Origin: an uncultured Oscillospiraceae bacterium | GTDB taxonomy: Bacteria; Bacillota; Clostridia; Oscillospirales; Acutalibacteraceae | Length of the DNA stretch: 9,655 nt | NCBI GenBank assembly: GCA_900554525.1 | Contig: USHL01000037.1 | Coordinates: forward strand, 1-9,655 | Reading direction: 5' to 3' | In this document: one piece after another, positions 5,855 through 9,655 of the stretch | Layout of the letters: each line of letters begins with the position of its first letter | Numbering within the stretch: the first letter of the stretch is position 1 | Notes under the pieces: model-generated | Seen by the model: the letters and a program-made list of their open reading frames with translations, nothing else | Told to the model about the DNA's origin: nothing | The model's database searches: none | Position numbers and translations under genes: made by a program

Positions 5855-7777
5855 ATGCAGCTCAAAATTCAAAACGGCGTTGTCGAGCTTTCGGGCGAGC
5901 CTATTTTAAGCTCGGTCAATATTGAGATAAACGATACGAGTAAAATTGCGGTTGTAGGACGCAACGGCTGCGGAAAAACCACGCTATTAAAGCTGATTTC
6001 GGGTGAATACGTCATTGCAAAGCTTGACAGCGACACCGAAAGCTTTTTTACGGTTTCGGGGAAGCCGAAAATAGGGGTGCTGACCCAGATGACCTTTAAG
6101 GACGACAGTGTAACTCTGCTTGAAGAGATACGCTCGGCATATTCGGAAATTTTAGAATTAAAGGACAGTCTTGAAGCCGCGCAGAAAAATATGGAGGCGC
6201 AGCAGAGCGAGGAAAATATAAGGGAATATACCTCGCTTTTAGATCGCTTTACAAATTACGGCGGCTTTTATTTTGAGAAGGAATACGAGGCGGCGCTTAA
6301 GAACTTCGGCTTTACCGAGGAGCAGAAGCACCACAGTCTTTCGGAGTTTTCGGGCGGACAGCGCACTAAAATCGCTTTTCTGAAGCTTCTTTTATCAAAG
6401 CCGGATATACTGCTTTTGGATGAGCCCACCAATCATCTTGATATAGAGGCGGTTGAATGGCTGGAAAAGTACTTAAAAGAATATAAAAAGGCGTTTGTAG
6501 TTGTATCGCATGACCGTATGTTTCTTGACAATGTGGTTGATACCGTTTATGAAATCGAGCACGGTAAAACCACAAAATATGCCGGCAACTACTCGCAGTT
6601 TGTCGTTTCCAAAAAAGCGCTGAGGGAACAGCAGGCAAAAGAGTATTCGGCGCAGAAAAAGGAAATCGAACGTTTAGAGGCGCTGGTTGAAAAATTCAGA
6701 TATAAGCCTACAAAAGCGGCTATGGCGCAGTCAAAGCTCAAGCAGATAGAGCACATGAAGCCTGTTGCGGCGCCTGAGGCTTACGATATGCGAACCTTTC
6801 ACGCCGATTTTGAGCCTGATGATCCGGGCGTTAAGGATGTACTCTCGGTAAAGGGGCTGAAAATCGGGTATGACCGCGTGATTTCGGAAATTAATCTTGA
6901 AATGAAACGCGGAGGAAGGGTAGGAATAATCGGCGGCAACGGGCTGGGAAAATCTACATTTATCAAAACACTGGTTGGTGCGGTGCGTCCGCTCGGCGGT
7001 GAAATAAAGTTCGGACCGCGCGTAAAGATCGGATATTTCGATCAGCAGATGGCGCAGTATTCAAGCGCCGACACGGTGCTTAACGATTATCTGAAGGAAT
7101 TTCCGTCAATGACGGATTTTGAGGCGCGAAGCGCACTCGGAGCATTTCTTTTCAGCGGCGATGAGGTTTATAAAACGGTGGACATGCTGTCCGGCGGTGA
7201 GCGTGTGCGGCTGGCGCTGTGCAAGATATTTAAGCGCAGACCGAATTTTTTAATTCTTGATGAGCCGACAAACCATATGGATATAGTCGGACGGGAAACG
7301 CTGGAAGAAATGCTGAAAAGCTACTCGGGAACACTGCTGTTTGTATCTCACGACAGATATTTTATCAAAAAAATATCCGACAGTCTTTTAAGCTTTGAGA
7401 CAGACGGGGTGAAATTTTACCCGTACGGCTACGGGCAGTATCTTGAAATGAAGGAAACCTCCCGGAAAACAGAGGAAAAACCGGCGGTGCGCGTATCGGC
7501 ACCCAAGAAAAGCTATACTACGCCGGCAAAGGAAAAAACGAGATATGAGCGCTCAATAAAAAAAGCGGAGGAGAAAATTTCTCTTTTAGAGGAAAAGCTC
7601 GGCGGCTTGAAAGAGGAAATCAATTGGCAGGAAAATTCTTCGGATTATATGAAGCTTTCTGAGCTTCAGGGCGAAATCGATGAATGTGAGGCCGAATTGG
7701 ACGCCGCTATGAATGAATGGGAAACACTCAGCGGAGAATATGAGGAATTTCTTGCGTCGCTTTCTACAAAAGATTAG
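5855..7777 (+). CDS. ABC-F family ATPase (YdiF/Uup-like)
   Basis: This is a soluble protein of 640 residues with two ATP-binding cassettes and no membrane segments, the ABC-F plan. Such proteins act on the ribosome as translation factors or, in some branches, protect it from antibiotics. Cassette 1 has Walker A GRNGCGKT (35-42), signature SGGQR (166-170), Walker B with DEP at 189-191 and His219. Cassette 2 has GGNGLGKS (360-367), LSGGER (445-450), DEP at 469-471 and His499. Both catalytic glutamates (190, 470) are present. The linker between cassettes (about 240-325) is charged and helical, with KATK/AQSK-like spacing near 284-300, as expected of the tRNA-interaction region. Residues about 560-635 form a C-terminal coiled coil, as in YdiF and Uup. 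The ATG has AAAGGAGG (5837-5844) ten bases upstream. A housekeeping role is likelier than resistance, but that is inference. Confidence 0.92.
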   Translation: MQLKIQNGVVELSGEPILSSVNIEINDTSKIAVVGRNGCGKTTLLKLISGEYVIAKLDSDTESFFTVSGKPKIGVLTQMTFKDDSVTLLEEIRSAYSEILELKDSLEAAQKNMEAQQSEENIREYTSLLDRFTNYGGFYFEKEYEAALKNFGFTEEQKHHSLSEFSGGQRTKIAFLKLLLSKPDILLLDEPTNHLDIEAVEWLEKYLKEYKKAFVVVSHDRMFLDNVVDTVYEIEHGKTTKYAGNYSQFVVSKKALREQQAKEYSAQKKEIERLEALVEKFRYKPTKAAMAQSKLKQIEHMKPVAAPEAYDMRTFHADFEPDDPGVKDVLSVKGLKIGYDRVISEINLEMKRGGRVGIIGGNGLGKSTFIKTLVGAVRPLGGEIKFGPRVKIGYFDQQMAQYSSADTVLNDYLKEFPSMTDFEARSALGAFLFSGDEVYKTVDMLSGGERVRLALCKIFKRRPNFLILDEPTNHMDIVGRETLEEMLKSYSGTLLFVSHDRYFIKKISDSLLSFETDGVKFYPYGYGQYLEMKETSRKTEEKPAVRVSAPKKSYTTPAKEKTRYERSIKKAEEKISLLEEKLGGLKEEINWQENSSDYMKLSELQGEIDECEAELDAAMNEWETLSGEYEEFLASLSTKD

Positions 7778-7790
7778 CATTTTTGCACGC

Positions 7791-7819
7791 TTGATTTTGC
7801 TTTGAAATGATGATATAAT
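7791..7819 (+). promoter_or_regulatory. Extended -10 promoter for the glycosyltransferase gene
   Basis: TTGATT (7791-7796) and a perfect TATAAT (7814-7819) are 17 bases apart. TG at 7811-7812 sits one base before the -10 box, making it an extended -10 promoter. The start site would be near 7826, leaving a leader of about 52 bases. This promoter separates the glycosyltransferase from the ABC-F gene. Confidence 0.75.
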
Positions 7820-7877
7820 TATCGGGACAGTGAATTTTTACTGCCTCGATTTTTATATACAGGGAGATTTCAACAGA

Positions 7878-9437
7878 ATGCCTTTTGAGTTTTTGAATCT
7901 GGCGGCGAATGCCGCCGATACCATAGGCGGCTGGTATCCTGATATGAAGGTTATATACGCTGTTATCGGCACGATATTCAGCGCGGTTGTAATTTATAAA
8001 AAAGCGTACATTCTGATAGGCTTGTTTTTTACCAGAAAATTCAAGCCGGCAAAGCACAACCATAAATACGCCGTGGTGATAGCGGCGAGAAATGAAGAGC
8101 CGGTTATCGGTAATCTGCTTGACAGTATCGCGAAGCAGGATTATCCGAGTGATTTGGTTACCGTTTTTGTGGTGGCGGACAATTGTACCGATAATACCGC
8201 AAAGATTGCGCGTGAGCATGGCGCGATATGCTATGAGCGCTTTGACCCGGATCACAGGACAAAGGGGTTTGCGTTACAGTTCCTGTTTGACCGTATCGGC
8301 GAGGATTACGGCAGAATGTCGTTCGAGGGATATTTTGTTTTTGACGCGGACAATCTCTTGAAATCGGATTATATTTCACGTATGAACGACTCCTTTGACG
8401 CGGGTGAGAAAATAATAACCTCTTACCGTAATACTAAAAATTTTGACGAGTCGTGGGTGGCCTCTACCTATGCTCTGCACTGGCTGAGGTCTATCAGAGC
8501 CAACCACCGCGCACGTTCGGTGCTGAGGCTTGCTACAAATATACAGGGAACGGGGTTCCTTTTTTCAAACGAGATAGTGAGAGACGGCTGGAAGTATACG
8601 TCTCTGACCGAAGACCGTGCTCTTACTGCCGACGCGGTAGCGCAGGGATACGGAATAACGTATAACGATGCCGCTGAATTTTATGATGAACAGCCGACAA
8701 ATCTTAAAATCGCATTGCGTCAGCGTACACGCTGGTCAAAGGGGCATTTGCAGGCTTTCGCGCAGACAGGACCTTATCTGTTTATAAATGTTTTTTTCGG
8801 TAAGCTGTTTATTAAGACCCGCTGGCAGGAAAAGGGCAAAAAGGAAAAACGAAAAAAGAGCTTTAAGGAAATCTGTCTTGCGGTAGTTGAATCGATACGT
8901 CACCGTGCCGCCTCCTACGATACACTGATGCAGCTTACGCCGTTTTCGGTTTTCAACGTTATCCGCTGGCTTATTGTTGTTGTTTTGCTTTACGGATTTT
9001 ACTGCTATTCAAACGGAATGAACAGTCAGTATCTTTTCAGCAAGAGTACTTATCTTGCAAGCTTTCTGCGTTTCCTTATGCCTGTCAGGGTTGACGCGGT
9101 GGGCCCGGGCTGGGCGGCTTTCTTTAACGGGATGCTTATTTCACTCTGGTTCAGGCTGCTTTACCGTGCGGGTAAATATCTGGAAAATATGGTTACGGCG
9201 GTCTATATTTTTATAATCGAACGCAAGCGAATAAAGAAAATACCGCTTCATAAAAAGCTGCTTTACATTTTTACCTGGCCTACATTTGACATTATCGGAA
9301 GATATACGCAGTATATCGCGCTTTTCAAAAAAGTTGAATGGAAGCCGATACCGCATAAAAGCAAGGTCACGATTGATGATCTTCACAGCAGCATAAAAAC
9401 AGGTCCGGAAATATTGACAACCAAAGCGAAGATATAA
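7878..9437 (+). CDS. Membrane-bound family 2 glycosyltransferase (cellulose-synthase-like)
   Basis: This 519-residue protein should transfer a sugar from a nucleotide-sugar at the inner face of the membrane; donor and product are unknown. A hydrophobic segment lies at about 24-50. The GT-A domain follows with VVIAARNEE (66-74), VVADNCTDNT (98-107), DADN (156-159, the DxD motif), NIQGTGFLFS (221-230), TED (244-246, probable base Asp246) and QRTRW (282-286). The D, DxD, ED, QxxRW set is that of processive GT2 enzymes such as cellulose and hyaluronan synthases. Further hydrophobic stretches lie near 359-377, 411-428, 436-448 and 460-483. No PilZ domain is present. An upstream in-frame GTG at 7830 falls only a few bases after the predicted transcription start, so I prefer ATG 7878, which has AGGGAG at 7861-7866, 11 bases away. 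It is a single-gene unit. Confidence 0.88.
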   Translation: MPFEFLNLAANAADTIGGWYPDMKVIYAVIGTIFSAVVIYKKAYILIGLFFTRKFKPAKHNHKYAVVIAARNEEPVIGNLLDSIAKQDYPSDLVTVFVVADNCTDNTAKIAREHGAICYERFDPDHRTKGFALQFLFDRIGEDYGRMSFEGYFVFDADNLLKSDYISRMNDSFDAGEKIITSYRNTKNFDESWVASTYALHWLRSIRANHRARSVLRLATNIQGTGFLFSNEIVRDGWKYTSLTEDRALTADAVAQGYGITYNDAAEFYDEQPTNLKIALRQRTRWSKGHLQAFAQTGPYLFINVFFGKLFIKTRWQEKGKKEKRKKSFKEICLAVVESIRHRAASYDTLMQLTPFSVFNVIRWLIVVVLLYGFYCYSNGMNSQYLFSKSTYLASFLRFLMPVRVDAVGPGWAAFFNGMLISLWFRLLYRAGKYLENMVTAVYIFIIERKRIKKIPLHKKLLYIFTWPTFDIIGRYTQYIALFKKVEWKPIPHKSKVTIDDLHSSIKTGPEILTTKAKI

Positions 9438-9441
9438 GAAT

Positions 9442-9464
9442 ATCCCCGCCTTTAAGGCGGGGAT
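9442..9464 (+). terminator. Rho-independent terminator after the glycosyltransferase
   Basis: ATCCCCGCC (9442-9450) pairs with GGCGGGGAT (9456-9464) around a TTTAA loop, a nine-pair GC-rich stem that can extend inward by two T-A pairs. It begins five bases after the stop codon. The following tract is T-rich but interrupted (TTAATGTTTATTAT), so termination may be incomplete. Because the stem is symmetric, it could also act on transcripts arriving from the right. Confidence 0.8.
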
Positions 9465-9528
9465 TAATGTTTATTATGTCTGTGTAAGAGAGCGAAATTT
9501 AAGCTGTCATAATTAAAAGCGGTTTGGG

Positions 9529-9551
9529 TATATTTACAAAGTTTAAATATA
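9529..9551. repeat. AT-rich inverted repeat upstream of the right-end promoter
   Basis: TATATTTA (9529-9536) and TAAATATA (9544-9551) are perfect inverted copies separated by seven bases. The repeat lies 13 bases ahead of the -35 box at 9565. It could bind a regulator or simply reflect the very AT-rich local sequence. Confidence 0.35.
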
Positions 9552-9556
9552 GGTTA

Positions 9557-9571
9557 TTGTCATGTTGACAA
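9557..9571. promoter_or_regulatory. Operator-like palindrome overlapping a -35 box
   Basis: TTGTCA (9557-9562) and TGACAA (9566-9571) form a perfect six-base inverted repeat with a three-base spacer. The right arm overlaps the TTGACA -35 box at 9565-9570, a position where a bound dimeric repressor would block RNA polymerase. No regulator gene is visible in the window to pair with it. Confidence 0.4.
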
Positions 9572-9593
9572 AACAACGCAAAAAACGTAAAAT
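9565..9593 (+). promoter_or_regulatory. Near-consensus promoter for a gene beyond the right edge
   Basis: A perfect TTGACA (9565-9570) is followed after exactly 17 bases by TAAAAT (9588-9593). Transcription would start near 9600 and run off the window. It is the best -35 match in the window. The first downstream ATG is at 9638, which reads MKNNFL before the sequence ends, but it lacks a clear ribosome binding site, so I do not call a gene there. Confidence 0.7.
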
Positions 9594-9655
9594 AGTTAAG
9601 TAAAGAAACCTGCCAATAAAAGTCAAGAGTAAATTTCATGAAAAATAATTTTTTG

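Larger units (their letters stand above)
9465..9655. other. Non-coding right-end region
   Basis: No convincing coding sequence is present between the glycosyltransferase terminator and the window end. The stretch is AT-rich and holds only the inverted repeats and the promoter listed separately. An open frame beginning at ATG 9638 is too short and too poorly supported to annotate. Confidence 0.6.

Noticed and set aside
5855..7777. ABC-F gene as an antibiotic resistance determinant
   Set aside because: The C-terminal coiled coil and generic linker fit housekeeping YdiF/Uup-like proteins. There is no mobile element, attenuator leader or resistance neighbour to suggest otherwise.
9638..9655. Possible start of a plus-strand gene, MKNNFL
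   Set aside because: Only six codons are visible and no good ribosome binding site precedes it, so it cannot be supported as a gene.
1..9655. CRISPR arrays, insertion sequences, tRNA or rRNA genes
   Set aside because: No regularly spaced repeats, transposase motifs, terminal inverted repeats or structured RNA genes were seen on either strand.

Overview
The window looks like a chromosome segment from an anaerobic Clostridia-type Firmicute, probably a gut relative of Ruminococcaceae/Oscillospiraceae. The reasons are the rnf gene order C-D-G-E-A-B, strong AGGAGG-type ribosome binding sites, tight stop/start overlaps and AT-rich intergenic DNA around moderately GC-rich genes. The taxonomic guess is inference; no rRNA or marker search was possible.

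Layout. Bases 1-149 hold the 5' end of a minus-strand gene for peptide chain release factor 3 (prfC), cut by the window edge. A 138-base divergent intergenic region (150-287) carries candidate promoters for both directions. Bases 288-5200 are a complete six-gene rnfCDGEAB operon. It encodes the membrane-bound ferredoxin:NAD+ oxidoreductase, which couples electron flow between reduced ferredoxin and NAD+ to ion translocation. RnfB takes electrons from ferredoxin through its Fe-S clusters. RnfA and RnfE carry a shared membrane Fe-S site. RnfD and RnfG carry covalent FMN, and RnfC passes electrons to NAD+. All the expected cofactor motifs are present. The ApbE flavin transferase that should load RnfD and RnfG is not in the window.

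Two translation- or RNA-related genes follow with almost no gap: a short RluA-family pseudouridine synthase (5203-5838) and an ABC-F ATPase (5855-7777). I see no terminator or promoter before them, so they may be read through from rnf. A well-formed extended -10 promoter (7791-7819) then starts a separate unit with one membrane glycosyltransferase of family 2 (7878-9437), ended by a GC-rich hairpin. The last 190 bases hold no complete gene. They do contain a near-consensus promoter whose -35 box lies in a short palindrome, pointing to a regulated gene beginning at or just past the right edge.

I found no evidence for a wholly new system. The points most worth a second look are the cysteine-rich tail of RnfE, a 26-base identity between the paralogous rnfE and rnfA, the operator-like palindrome at the right end, and the lone cellulose-synthase-like glycosyltransferase.
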